Positions 25,981-48,626 of a stretch of DNA of 64,000 nt are shown here, one piece after another. Position 1 is the stretch's first letter. Each line of letters starts with the position of its first letter. A model generated the notes under the pieces. It was given only the letters and a program-made list of their open reading frames with translations. It was not told the origin of the DNA and did no database searches. Source of the DNA: Diadema setosum (lineage: Eukaryota; Echinodermata; Echinoidea; Diadematoida; Diadematidae); NCBI RefSeq assembly GCF_964275005.1, contig NC_092695.1:9010197-9074196 (forward strand). Reading direction: 5' to 3'. Made by a program: the position numbers and the translations under genes.

Positions 25981-28900
25981 TCAGTCCTGGATTTTGAGGA
26001 TGTTCTTCTTTTCGAGGTCCTCCATTTCTTTGACCAGCGATGCAACATTGTATCTCAGCTCATGGAACTTTGAGACTGGCAACTGCAGAGGCACAAGAGC
26101 ATGTTCATACACAACCTTGACTTTCAATTTTGTTTAAAAGGAATGAACTAGAGGGGAAGTGTCCTAAAACATAAACAGTACATCAACTTACTGCCAACAA
26201 ATAGATTTTAGCAACAATTCGTGAAATATTGAACGAAACTGAACATTCTGTTCAAAAGTCACAAATTTTAAGCTGCCTCCTATGAATGTCTGAACAGTAC
26301 AATGACATCACATCAAGAAACGTACAAAGAATATTATGTATGTTGATTTTCCATGAAAATCCAGACTCCCGTAAGTAGTTACTGAGATATAAAAGGGAAA
26401 TATTATTCCCACTGCCGTCTGGAGGAGATAGGTCAAGTGCTCTTTCGAGCTGGAAAAATTTTAACATATGAAACCTACTGACTTCATTATTTTCTGATAT
26501 ATGTCTACTCTTCATGACATTTTTAAAGTTTTGTTTATTTGACTTTACTCTATCATAAATATCAACTTAAACATGGCATGGTTTTTCATCTTCACTATTT
26601 TCTGTTCAAGAATAACAAATTTCCTCTAAAATATCTACGCACAGTTTTTCTTTTATATCACATTTTGTCAGCATACAAACTAAAAACTATAAACCTTACT
26701 ACCCTGAACAAAGAAGAACTGCTATGTACAACATTATGCAAATAACGAATGTTTATGAGTGCAACAGACAGAATACATATATATATATATATTTCATGAG
26801 GTGAAAGGTGAAATGATCCATTCAACGAGGCAAAACCTCAATGAATGGATCATTAATTTCATCTTTCATCGATTGAAATATTCTGTCCATTGCAGGAATA
26901 AAAAAATAATAATCATTTGTTTTACATAGCACCTAAAATAAATATAAATAAATATAGCAAATCGTATGGATCCACGGTTGCACAGTAAATGGAGCAACAA
27001 TTGCATGAATGATTATGTATCAAACAATCAATCAAATGACAAGGATTTATTTCAGTGTTATATAAACATTTCTTACCTCGAATGTGTGTTTACTGCCATC
27101 ACTTAGACTCATTTCTGCCATGATGGTTGGTTCTAGTGATCTGCTCAGAGCACTGCAAAGATACCAAAGACATTTCATTATTGGCTAATGAGTCACATTA
27201 CCTTATGATATGACTATGCTATATTTTGGTATATTTTTTGTGAGTTTCATCTCATGATCCCCCCTTTGTCTATGAGCATGGTTGCCACCTATTCACAAAT
27301 TCTTCAAGAGGTTAATATCAGCCATCTGTTTCCTGAAAAAATTTGTGAAAAAGGCCACTTCCTGCAATTTTCAACATGATTTTCATGAGACACGAAGTAG
27401 AAGTGAAAGCTTTCATTGGTGCGAGTATTGACTCTTGACACAATAGACCTCTATGTTATGCCTTAATAAAAGTACAGTGTGATAAGCCTCCAAACAAAGG
27501 AGATGGTATCATGAAACACGATGTTAGCTCAACTGGCCCTCAAGCTACTGGGTCTTGAACCCTCTAACTCGTGATTGCAAGGCAGCATTGCTACCAACTG
27601 AGCCAGCTTGCTGCCCTGCCCTGGGCTCACAGGGATATACTCTGGATACAGTTACATTTGAAGGATATTGGACAGACATGTTTTACGATGTTTTAAGCTT
27701 GGTTACTAAAGAGAGAAAGAAATTTAGACTAGTCTGCAGGACACATTTTAATAGCCAATCTCTTATTCCCAAGTGGTATATGTAACAAACCTTTAATTAA
27801 ACATTCCCAATACCCTATGCATTGTACCATTGTACATTAATATCTTCCAGGTAAAGTTACAGAAAGCTTATTTGTAAGGAACATCACCTTGTGGAGATAG
27901 CAACATCCACCCGCCATCTGAAGTTATCAAGTCTGGGGAAGCGGGAATGTCCCTTGTTCAGTGCATCCTCTACAGCTGTCCTCCTAAAGATAGAAAAACA
28001 GCAACAGACTTTGTGAGTGGATGACTGAATTATACTGATCTCAAGCAGTCTCACATGACTCATTACAGTGGACTCCCGTTATAATGAAGTCCCCGAGACC
28101 GGCAGTTTTCTTTCGCTATATCGAAATTTCGTTATAACCAAACAAATAAACAAAAAGAATGCACAGACCGGATGATGTTGCAGCCTGAATTTTTACTTCG
28201 GAGTAACCAGAATTTCGTTATAACCGTGTTCGTTATAACGGAACTGCACTGTATCAATCTATAAATGTACAGTGCAATGTGCCTGAACACACTTCTGTTT
28301 TGATGAGTCCACATTGACATGTCCAAATCTGTACTACAGTATACATGTTTTACATTTATCAAGAACGATATTAATGATATGAAAGATAAGAATAATAACA
28401 ATGATAATGGTGCTTATAATGATGACATTTATAATAATGATAATCAAGACGATATCAATTATAACGATCATGATGACAATTTTTCAAAACCAATTATGAC
28501 AATCACTATCGTTATCATCACCACCATTACCACAATTTAAAACACCAAAAGTAACAGAAATAGAAACCGAATTAAATGACATCTTCTCAACACTGAATAT
28601 CACACTTACTTTGGTCCATAAACTGCACTTGCTAAATCTGCTACAAAGTCCTGAGGGATCCTTGGGACAAAGTAAATGAAAGATGGACTTGTAAGTATAC
28701 TCAACCTCCACAGGCACTTGGATTCTTATTCATGTTCCTTGTATATATGTGAGCAAATGTAAAAATAAACATGACAATAAGTTGGAGACAAGTAAACAAA
28801 GTTGTGGCAAACCAATAAAGGGCTGATGAATATAATGATGCATCTTTCCTAATCTTTAATCTCATTCAATATGGTGCATGGAAAAAAAAAAATTATTCCA

Positions 28901-31472
28901 CACCCTTTTGCCACATATCTAAGGGATTTTCCCCCCTACTTGTTTTAGTCTAAAAAGATTCAAAGCTCCCTTCACTTTTGTTCGTGTTCCTTTAATTTAT
29001 GTTTAGAGACTCTTGTATCAAAGGATTGAAAGTTGGTGAAAATTTCAAACAGCAAGATCACTTTCCCTGGTCTTGTAACTACGTTAACTCTTCAACAAAG
29101 ACACATTTTTCATGTGCATGCACAGAAATCATTTCACTCATACTGAGCATTGTCCAAGAGAGAAAACCATTTTCTCTAAATTAACTATGCTACCTTCATA
29201 AATTGCACACTATCTAAAAGAAATTTCATTAATTTGTGTAATACCTGCAACAATTCATGATAAAAAATGTCGAAGGACAAAAAAACAAACAAAATGAGTT
29301 GACTAGAAGTTAATCACTTGCAATACTCACTTGAGTTCTGTTAAATCAGCTTTGAAAACCTGCAATCAAGATGGAAGAAAAAACAATCTGAATTATCCTT
29401 CATTATTTGGTGAATGATAACAGTCTTCAAATACTTCACACTCTTTATATATTGTGCAATCAATTATTACTAGTGGCAGTTAAACTAATTTCCAGTAGTG
29501 CCTCAGATTCATTGCACTAGTGTCAAGGCACTTGATCCACCTGACTGACCAAACTTGCACACTGGGTAACAATGCTTCACTTCACGCTTTCTTCAAGCCA
29601 TTAATCTGATTATTCTTCACATTTGTCTTGTAACCATCTTTTCTCTAAACTATACCAAAATCCACAACACTTTTCTTTCCTAAATCATCCTCATTATCTC
29701 AACAAAAAGATCCATCCTGCCCAATACCCAGTTACTATCAACATGAGTTTGCTTGTCTACCAAATCTTTTTTTACTGCTTATTGAAAGTTAATACCACCT
29801 ACCTCTTTTTTCAAAGATGTCTGGGGCTGTCTGTATGCAGCTCGTAAGAGTGACAGAATGCCCGAAAAGACAACAGCAAGAGACTCACAAGACTGGCCAC
29901 ACTCATTGGTCAAATTTGGGAAGAAGTCCTCTCCAACTGCAACGCCCTCAAATGAAGACACAGCAGCTATGTGCATGAAGAGTGAGAGACATGTTTGAAA
30001 GTGCAGACTCTGTACAGTTTTTACCTGTTAAAGATATACTGGAGTAACTGTTTTAGGTGCATTTCACAGAGTGAAACCATGAATCAAAGTAGCCTGACCA
30101 GACGCCGTTCGAAGCGTTTTTACAGTGACTGGGCTGTGTATAGAATTTTAAATCAAAGTATCTTGATATAACTAATATTCACTATGATGCCTAGAGAGCA
30201 TTGAGTAACTCATGTCTGACTAAAAGAGTCAATTTAGATGAGAACTGTAGTATCGACTGTCGCAAAATAACAACTGTACACACAAATTTGTTGTTACAAA
30301 CTTGAAGGAGAAAAATTCTACTATCTCAGAATTAATGCAAACTCATAGAGCAGCACAGCAGAACATGTCATTGTCATGTTAACCAAGATCTACTCAATAT
30401 ATGAACCAGAAGGATGTCACATAGCACGTATCAACACTTCATGGTGATGCATTAATGCAAAAAGAATTGTTTGGGATTTTAATAATTTATAACTCACCTC
30501 AACTACACTATAGTCTTTTGAAGCAGATTTGGCAACAAAAGAGATATCCAGAACTTCCTTAAAATCTAAACCATGCAGCGTGTGTAAAATGAAAAACATA
30601 GGTTCTTGATATTTCCCAAAGCAAAAAGATGCATCACGTGCCATCAGGACTCCTGTTTATTGATCTAGATCTAGTAATTTCTTACATGGGTATGTTGGGG
30701 TAGTGCCCTCAGCTCAACATGCCATAAACATAGAGTCTTATTGTAGAGATGTTACTTGTATTGGCATATTGCGCTGGAGATGTGTGCTCAGGCTCAGAGC
30801 AAAAAATAAAAAATTGAGTAAACAAGAAAAGCCTTGGGGCCCTGGGTATGTATTGTAAATTAATAGATCTAGGTTCTAATTTAAGGTTTAATGACAATGT
30901 ATCACAACCATTATGGATTATTGACATTGTGGCATTATCGCGAAAAAGGTCCCCACTCCAGCTCCATTCACCGCCATTCATTTCGTCACGGGCACGGGGA
31001 CTTCTTTCAACCTCAGCATAGACTTTGCACATAAATTTAGTGGAGACGCACACGCAGAACGAACGAGACGAGAGGGGACCGAGCGGCGATATCACGATTT
31101 GGCCAACATTGCGCCTATATTCCAATTTTAGGCTTTCTCGACATGTTTATATCGTTAAACATAAGACATTTACACTAAATTTATAGCTCTTCGCCTCTCG
31201 TTACTAGTATTGCCTCTGCCCTGGTCTTCCGTTGTCGTTGACACCAAAATAAAACCAACCACACAAATTATGACACAGGTGGGACTAGGCACAAATTGAG
31301 ATTAACGTAGGCGACTATGACGGTGATTACCTTTTAATAGTTCTCGAAACGTTGACTTATCTGTACTTTTCAATAATTTCACCATGGCCTTGATTTCTTG
31401 CGGTACTTTAGCTCCGACAAAGAGAGTTCTATCACCACTTAAGCCGCCCGCAGTTCCAGCACGAAGCGCCAT
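25981..31472 (-). CDS. COMMD5: COMM domain-containing protein 5, complete, 8 coding exons, 235 aa
   Basis: Coding exons on the minus strand: 31472-31331, 30565-30498, 29946-29803, 29359-29331, 28660-28610, 27983-27888, 27152-27077 and 26082-25981 (708 nt, 235 residues; human about 224). All junctions are phase-consistent. Diagnostic matches to human COMMD5 are AMVKLLKSTDKSTFRELLK near the N-terminus, IPQDFVADLASAVYGPK at 129-145, and the COMM domain from about residue 163: FRWRVDVAISTSALSRSLEP with Trp168, then KFHELRYNVASLVKEMEDLE. COMMD proteins form a hetero-oligomeric ring that, with CCDC22 and CCDC93, makes the Commander complex for endosomal recycling. The acceptors of exons 2 and 3 are the least certain: exon 2 has a weak pyrimidine tract, and exon 3 (GAG acceptor at 29947) is in a poorly conserved linker. 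The reading frame stays open upstream of the chosen Met through a GT microsatellite; I chose the Met that gives the family length. Confidence 0.95.
26240..26470. repeat. Fragment related to the 35252-35669 element
   Basis: AAGGGAAATATTATTCCC, followed by CTGCCGTCTGGAGGAGATAG and a TCAAGTGCTCTTT segment, parallels 35518-35575. Further fragments, as reverse complements, are near 32835-32905 and 12040-12095. Confidence 0.5.
26761..26893. repeat. Small foldback/hairpin element, ~133 bp
   Basis: The outer GCAACAGACAGAATA pairs with TATTCTGTCCATTGC. The inner GAAATGATCCATTCAACGAGG pairs imperfectly with CCTCAATGAATGGATCATT. The loop is CAAAA, and a short TA tract occupies the left arm. There is no coding content. 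It lies in the last COMMD5 intron. Confidence 0.65.
27500..27625 (-). mobile_element. tRNA-derived SINE fragment
   Basis: On the minus strand TGGCTCAGTTGGTAGCA fits a pol III A box and GGGTTCAAGACCC a B box, spaced about as in a tRNA head. The anticodon arm does not pair well, so a working tRNA gene is unlikely. It lies between COMMD5 exons 6 and 7. Confidence 0.55.
28064..28253. mobile_element. pogo/Tigger-like MITE, best copy
   Basis: TA borders flank CAGTGGACTCCCGTTATAA on the left and CGTTATAACGGAACTGCACTG on the right, an imperfect inverted pair bounding 186 bp. The CAGT ends with GTTATAAC motifs and TA target are typical of pogo/Tigger-derived MITEs. Related copies are at 18914-19105 and 36098-36258. 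Confidence 0.7.
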
Positions 31473-31589
31473 CGTAAAAAGTGGGTGGCGGTGATCAGTG
31501 ATGATCACAGGATTCTTCTTGTGATACGGGTATCGTACGTGTGTGCAAATGTGGTGGTTTGTGGATGGTGGCCTTTGCTGTGGTGGTGC

Positions 31590-31638
<49 letters not shown>

Positions 31639-31650
31639 AGGGGGGGGGGG
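31590..31650. repeat. (GT)n tract followed by a G run
   Basis: A pure GT repeat of about 47 bp plus a G-rich run, about 120 bp upstream of the COMMD5 start. The reading frame of COMMD5 is open across it as a His-Thr repeat. Confidence 0.9.
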
Positions 31651-32450
31651 CGGGGAGGGCTGGCAGGGTGATGGGGTACATATTGTACATTTATCCATGG
31701 ACCTACCATGATTTATCGTACTAGAAAGCCGGGGGTGGGGTGCGCAGTGCTGATGGTAGGTCACTGCACTTTACTACTACACCTGTCAGCTGCAGCTTTT
31801 CAACATCTACAATGTACTAGTATTGTGGATAACAGTAGAGATCAAAAGGATCCGCAGGAAGATGGGGGTGTCTCTATCCCACCTCCCTGCATGGGCCTGG
31901 TAGGATGCATTAGGATGATTGTAGTGGTAATGACGAGCAGCCCATATGAGCACATTAGAGACACTTAGCGTAAGGGAAAGTTGGTGGGTCAGCTTATCAG
32001 GTGGAAAAGAAACCAATTCCTGTTTGAATATGACAATTAATAAGGTCAGATATTTGCCCCCAGGAGAGCCATGCACTAAGGTCTGTCTCTTGAGGGCAAA
32101 ACAAAGTATTAATTGCATAGTATTTGCATCAGTCTTAATCTGAAAGTTATGTAGACTATGGCACAGGCATTTATTTATCTATTTTTTAAAAGGGTGTCTC
32201 TCTGAACACAACGAAAGATGAGCTGCTCTTTAAAACAGTTTCCATATACTATATACCTCTAGAGCACACTATCGACTTGTTTGCTTGACATAATCTATTG
32301 TACTGTGTATCATACACCAGGACAGAATCTATACATTGTAGTAGTAAAATTTGTCACTCTGAAACACATCAATCTTGCTATTTGTATAGTTTTTCTTTTG
32401 TTGTCGAGAAGAAAGCTGCTCCTTAGTACTTGTTTTAGAACACACACGCA

Positions 32451-32511
<61 letters not shown>

Positions 32512-32536
32512 CAACAACAACAACAACAACAACAAA
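32451..32536. repeat. Compound (CA)n(CAA)n microsatellite
   Basis: About 58 bp of CA repeat run straight into nine or so CAA units. Confidence 0.9.
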
Positions 32537-33171
32537 CATAAGCTTCCATTTGAAAACTCTGGCTTCCAAGTTTAAAGAGCAATCTACCCAATAGGAAAGA
32601 TAGAGAGTCTCTGAGAGACAAGGGGGAGGGGTTGAGGAAGGGAGAGAGAGGATCAGTGGGTGCAGAAACAAAAATTAAAAAGTAAGAGTAAAACTTAAGG
32701 ATTAAATTGGACACAAGTTACTTTTTCCAGTTTTGGGTAGAACTATTGCTGGATAAGAACGCTATAGGGATTAGTGTCACGAAAGTGGAAGAATATAAAG
32801 AAAATATAAGGAAAATTCCACATTCTAATTGTTCTAGCATAATGAAAGAGAAGTTGAAGTACCTCCTTCAGAAGGCAGGGGGAATGATAATTACCTGTTG
32901 CATGATTGTGTCTGTATATGTAAGTCAATGGAATGTACACTTCATTGAATTGAAAAATGAAAGTTTGAGGGCAAGGTATGACAGGCCAACAGTGTAAGAG
33001 AGTACTGTGTGGATTGGGGCTGTTCTCATCTCATGCTGTGAACTTAACTTTTTACAGCTTTCCCTCAGTGTCTCCTGGACACCAGACCCAACTTCGCTCG
33101 CAACAGAGATGGAGGGGAGGGAGATAGAGGGAAAGAGAGAGAGAGAGAAAGAGGGGAGATAAAGGTATACA

Positions 33172-33285
33172 TAATATTTTGCATTGATAGATAATTATAT
33201 AGATAGACAGACAGACTAACAGACAGACAGACAGATAGATACATAGATAGATATACAGATTTTTATAGTAGATAGATAATTAGAT

Positions 33286-33342
<57 letters not shown>

Positions 33343-33404
33343 CAGATTTTTATATAGTAGATAATTAGATATAGTAGATAGATAGATATATAGATAGATG
33401 GATG

Positions 33405-33450
<46 letters not shown>

Positions 33451-33505
33451 CAGATAGAGAGATACAGATAGACAGCTGGACAGACAGAAGGATATAAACA
33501 TATGT
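33172..33505. repeat. (GATA)n/(GACA)n microsatellite cluster
   Basis: GATA tracts alternate with GACA, partly as near-duplicated segments around TTTTTATA spacers. Confidence 0.9.
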
Positions 33506-34442
33506 CTATATAATTATATTAAATACATTCACGTTGTAGGATGATGCACACAAACACTGCTCCCTTGCAGGCTGGTCACAATACATGCAACAGTTTGAAT
33601 GTGGAGAGTATGTCATCCATAAAGTCTGCTCAGCGGCTGGCATGTCATAAAAGTGTCTTGTTAATTCATTTCTGGTTTGCACTAAGTTAGCCCCTTTTGC
33701 CAAGGATCCATGACAGCAAATACTTGATATGTAGAGCACAGAATATTTTTTTTCTGTAGATAGACAATTTAAATTTGTTGAGGATTCCCATTGTAAAGCT
33801 GTTCATGTAAATTATGCAATTATTGTACTCTTTGTTTGCATACTTCAACTTGCACTGCGAGAATTAAAAATAATGGACAGGGAAAGTGTGTGTGATTACC
33901 ATACTCAAATTCAGCATTACTTTGAAACAACTGTACAGCACCACATATGAGTGAGAATGTCTGACAAGTACAGAATTTATTTTAGGTTATTTTTGTCCCC
34001 AAGGCATTTTCTACACAATATATTATATCACGTCTTAGCAGACTGTAATGCAAATGTACATGGACATTGAGCAACACCTTAGAATCACTTTAATGTACGC
34101 AACTGGCACAGTGTCAGCTGGAGGCAGATTGTATGATCAGTGGTGAGTAGAAGACAGTCTCTCTGGAACAATACCTTTGGCATCTTGGGCACAAAATCAT
34201 AATCATAGAGGTACAGTATGTCCTCAAAGAAATACCATTGGATTTTTGTATTGATAACTTCCAATATGATTAAACTGTCTAAATGCTTCTTCAGGGATTT
34301 AAAATAAAACATCTTAGCTCTATTTTGCAGAAAACCCCATTCAATTTGGTTAAGTGGTCGCAGAAAAATGTTGATCGTTGTACAGCATGTCATGGGTCTG
34401 ATTCTTCCAAGTTTAGCACTTGGATGCTCTTGGAACTGCATA

Positions 34443-34835
34443 TTAAAGGGACTGTACAGTACTGGTTGAGGTGGGGATTCATGTTTTGAACATTCCTATG
34501 TGAGATAATGAGAAACCTATTATGAAATACGAAAGAGCATGTAATTTTAAGAAGGATTCAACGTTTACCACGATGAAAATTGGTTTTCAAATGGCTGAGA
34601 TATCCAAAAAGAGTGATAATAATAAAAGGCGACAGGCCACGCGTTTATTAGGATCTCTTTGTTTCACCTTGTTTTGGGATATCTCAGCCATTTCAAAACC
34701 GATTTTCATCAAATAAACTTTTGATACCCCTTAGAATTGCATGCTCTTTGACATCTCATAGAGTGGTTTTTAAATATCTCGCAAAACATTAAAAGCTAAA
34801 TCCTCACCTCAACCGGAACTGTACACACCCTTTAA
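34443..34835. mobile_element. TTAA MITE with long TIRs, copy A
   Basis: TTAA flanks AGGGACTGTACAGTACTGG on the left and CCGGAACTGTACACACCCT on the right. Inverted similarity extends far inward, e.g. GGCTGAGATATCCAAAA against TTTTGGGATATCTCAGCC, so almost the whole 385 bp folds on itself. Copies B and C are at about 36897-37306 and 39443-39834. Confidence 0.75.
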
Positions 34836-35247
34836 TGTGTGAACACAAAGGACAGAACTTGGAGGGAAGGGATTCCTGACGTGCTCTACAAAACTCTTAA
34901 TTTCTCTTTGACCACTGAAGCAAATCGGATGGGGTTTTCTGTGAGATGTGGGATATAAGTTACAGTTTCATAACTTGAAATTGTATTCGGATTGATTCAC
35001 TATTTCTAAAGTTGTCGTTGTGGAGGGTCCACAATACGGTATTGTGCTTTGTGTCCAGAAGTATGCTAATGACTGGCATGTGTGCACATATCCATGTGGC
35101 ATGGCGACAACAGTTTTCCTCTGCATTGCATCATGGAATTGGAGGAGGAGCATATGCCATGGGGGTGGGGCAAGTGAAAATGATTGCTAGAGAAACATGA
35201 TTTCCTTGTTCCCCTCTTAGCCTCCAATATATATCTTCTTCTTTTTT

Positions 35248-35669
35248 TTAAAGGACAAGTCCACCTTCATATATGCATAAGGATTGAGAGAATGCAGGAA
35301 TATTAACAGAACACATCAGTGAGAGGAAAAATCGGACAATCCGTTCAAAAGTTATGAATTTTTGAAGTATCAGCGCAGCCACTTCTGGATGAGAAGACTA
35401 CTGCAGTGTATGATGTCACATGCGTACAATGATATAAGGAAAATAAAAAGAGAATTTCACAAAACTTTACTTTTTGAATAAAGTGCACATTCTTCGACTT
35501 GTTACTGACGTATGTTAAGGGAAATATTATTCCCCCTGCCTTCTGAAAGAGAGAAGTCGAGTGTTCTTTTGCTATGCGAAAAAAATGGAAATAAGTTGAA
35601 TTTTCTTTATTCTTTCTTCATATCGTTGGACACATGTGACCCACATGTCTATGAAGGTGAACTTGTCCT
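35248..35669. mobile_element. MITE with AGGACAAGTCCACCTTCATA ends
   Basis: The left end AGGACAAGTCCACCTTCATA and right end TATGAAGGTGAACTTGTCCT are inverse with one mismatch. TTAA precedes the left end but is not kept on the right. There is no ORF. The interior shares a stretch with fragments at 12040-12095, 26240-26470 and 32835-32905. Confidence 0.7.
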
Positions 35670-36097
35670 GTATGCCATTGTATCCAGTGAGCACATTCCT
35701 ATTTAGGAAGCATTTTTGACATTTCAGAAACTGAGTAGAATAAAATACCATAAAACATGAAATCTCTGCATGACAATAATAAAGTTATGCATTCCACTGA
35801 GCTGAGCATTTCATTTTACAATATCATCTTATAATAAATTTCAAATGCAATAATGATAATTACAAATATGATATTTTAAAAGATGGTACACATGGTTGAA
35901 AAGGCAAAGAGAACAGAATTTCCATTGCACAAATATGCCTGATTTCAGTGCCAGCTATAGGCATCATGAAGCTAGTGTAGCTACCATTTCATGTCATATC
36001 ATAAAGGTGGTAGAGATTCCCAGTATCTTTGAGGTATGTCAAAATTCCTTATGTTCTGCTACTCGACTCTGCTGAGGAAGCAACACCATCATCACAG

Positions 36098-36258
36098 TAC
36101 AGTGCACTCCTAATCATAACGAACACGGTTATAACGAAATCCCGGTTACAACAAAGGAAAAATTCAGCCTGCAACCTTATCTGCTCTATAACAAATTTTG
36201 ATATAACAAAAGAAAACTGCAGGTCCTGAGGACTTTGTTATAATGGGAGTGCACTGTA
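36098..36258. mobile_element. pogo/Tigger-like MITE, short copy
   Basis: TA borders, CAGTGCACTCCTAATCATAA on the left and TTATAATGGGAGTGCACTG on the right; 157 bp. Interior AAAAGAAAACTGCAGG matches the other copies. Confidence 0.7.
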
Positions 36259-36896
36259 CTTACACAGAAGGAAGAGTCTTGTATTGGATTGTGCACGTTG
36301 TAATCTTTGTAAACTCTTCTGTCTTAATACTTGTCTGTCACAGACATTACGCTGCTCTTCAGAATTTGTGCATACAGCACCATATGTAACTTTACATGAA
36401 AACTGCATCTTTGGGGAGTAACTTGAATCAATGAGATCAAAAGAGCATAACACCACCATTCATGAGCAAAGTCAGTACCTTGTGCCTTTGCAGAATGAAC
36501 AAAATAGACTCTAACATATGTGATTCACATATCTTACATCACACTAAAAGGCAGGAGAGTTTCCTTGCTGTAATAACACACCAACATGTATCGCAGAGAA
36601 GAAAGTTACGAAGGCAAAACCTAGCAAACACTCCCTGAATAAAATTTCTGTTAAACAGATGTAGGAGACAGCGTCTGCGTTGTAAATGCATGGAAATAAA
36701 AGCAAGAGACCAAAAGACAGGAAACTTTGAGGTGATTCAGTCAATCATTATTGTTAATATTTCGATTTATGCGATTTATGACAAAATGATATCATTAAGT
36801 CCTCTAAAATGCAGTGGAAGCTGGTACCATAAACAAGGTATTCTTAATAAACAACCGTGACATTGCTTATTCAACACTCATTTGTCTTGTCCACAA

Positions 36897-37306
36897 AACG
36901 TTAGTTAGTATTGGTTGAGGTGAGGATTCAGCTTTTAATATTTTGCAAGATATTTAGAAACCACTCTATGAAATATTTAAAAGCATACAATTCTAAGGGG
37001 AATTGAAAACTTCATGACAAATTGATTTACAAATGACCGAGATATCCAAAAACATCATAAAACAAAGCGATCCTAATGAAGGTCATGGCCTGTCGCATTT
37101 TATCACAATCACTTTTTTTTTTTGGGGGGGGGAGGGGGATGTCTCAACCATTTCAAGACCAATTATGATCAAATAAACTGTGGATTCCTCTAAGAATTAC
37201 ATGTTCTTTTATATTTCATAAGAATTTCCTCATTATCTCACAAACACAAACACAATAAAAGTTTGAAACCTGCAGTCCCATCTAAACCAAAACTGTACCA
37301 TCCCTC
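36897..37306. mobile_element. TTAA MITE family, diverged copy B
   Basis: Left TATTGGTTGAGGTGAGGATT and right AACTGTACCATCCCTC resemble copies A and C. The interior shares GAGATATCCAAAAAC and GGCCTGTCGC. An extra T/G run is near 37113-37138. The terminal TTAA is not preserved on both sides. Confidence 0.6.
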
Positions 37307-38305
37307 TAAGGCATACGTAAATGTTCTTTATGACTCTGCTGAACCTATATTAGTGATGTCGTTCTATCAAGTAATTTTCCACAAAGATTACTTTGCTCAT
37401 CTACAATTTAAGAATTACTTTATTTTAACCTGTATCCACAAAAAGTAGGGATTTCTACGCAAGCAGCATTACAGTCATGTGACCATGACTTTTTCTCTTT
37501 TTTTTCTTTTCTTTTTTTTTTTTTTTTTTTTGCTTTGAGGGCCTCACAGCATGTACTGTTTAAAGTAGAATACCACTCCATGTCCAAGGAGACTTTAATG
37601 AATGAAGAAAAATAAAACAGCATGGTAAAAATTTCATAAAAATTAGATAATATCCAAGACAGTTATGGAATTTTAATGTTTCTCAAGATTGCACAAACTA
37701 GTGACATCATTGACAGTCACATACAATAAAATGTGAGTGATGGGATGCAATGATGTCACGGCCTAACAAGTCTCTCACTGGCTAGCGCACACAATTTCAC
37801 TGAATTTCTTCTTTTCTCTTTTTTACATTAATTTTCAGAGAAAACATATTCTTCTAGATTAAGCAATGATGAGCCTGCAAAGTAAAGGGGAACAAAGCTG
37901 CTGAATCATTGACAAAAATACTTACTTTTGGACGATTTCACTGAAAAATCAAGAAAAGCGTCGCAAGATACTGAAATCAAGCCCTTGTCAATATTTGCAT
38001 ACGATGCATGTGACATCGTGTTTTTGCGTAAAAAAGTTAAACATTGAAATTCCACAACCTTCTTATTCTTGGTATGACTTTGATAAATTTTTGTTAAGTC
38101 TCACTGTATTTCTTAAAGGCAATTAGGACCTATGAGTGGAATTTTACTTTGATAACCTGACAAGCACAACCATGTTTCTACTCCTTGGATTACAACATAT
38201 TTTACTACAATGAAACACTGATTTAAAAGAAAATATATATGATGATGAATCCTCCGTGGAATGCATCACCAAGAAATCATAGAACTTGGAGATGCAGTAT
38301 ACTGA

Positions 38306-48626
<10,321 letters not shown>

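Larger units (their letters stand above)
31651..38305. other. COMMD5-ZNF330 intergenic region: transposon and microsatellite nest
   Basis: No gene was recognised. It holds CA/CAA and GATA arrays, two TTAA-type MITEs of one family (34443-34835 and about 36897-37306), the 35252-35669 element, a pogo-like MITE (36098-36258) and a T-rich run at about 37498-37531. Confidence 0.55.

Noticed and set aside
27530-27620. Possible tRNA gene on the minus strand
   Set aside because: A and B boxes are present but the anticodon stem does not pair and sequence continues as a SINE body.
31302-31764. His-Thr repeat ORFs around the GT tract
   Set aside because: Microsatellite translations; only the segment from 31472 downward is conserved COMMD5.
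32281-32714. Val-Cys and Thr-His/Gln repeat ORFs
   Set aside because: Translations of the CA/CAA microsatellite with no conserved flank.
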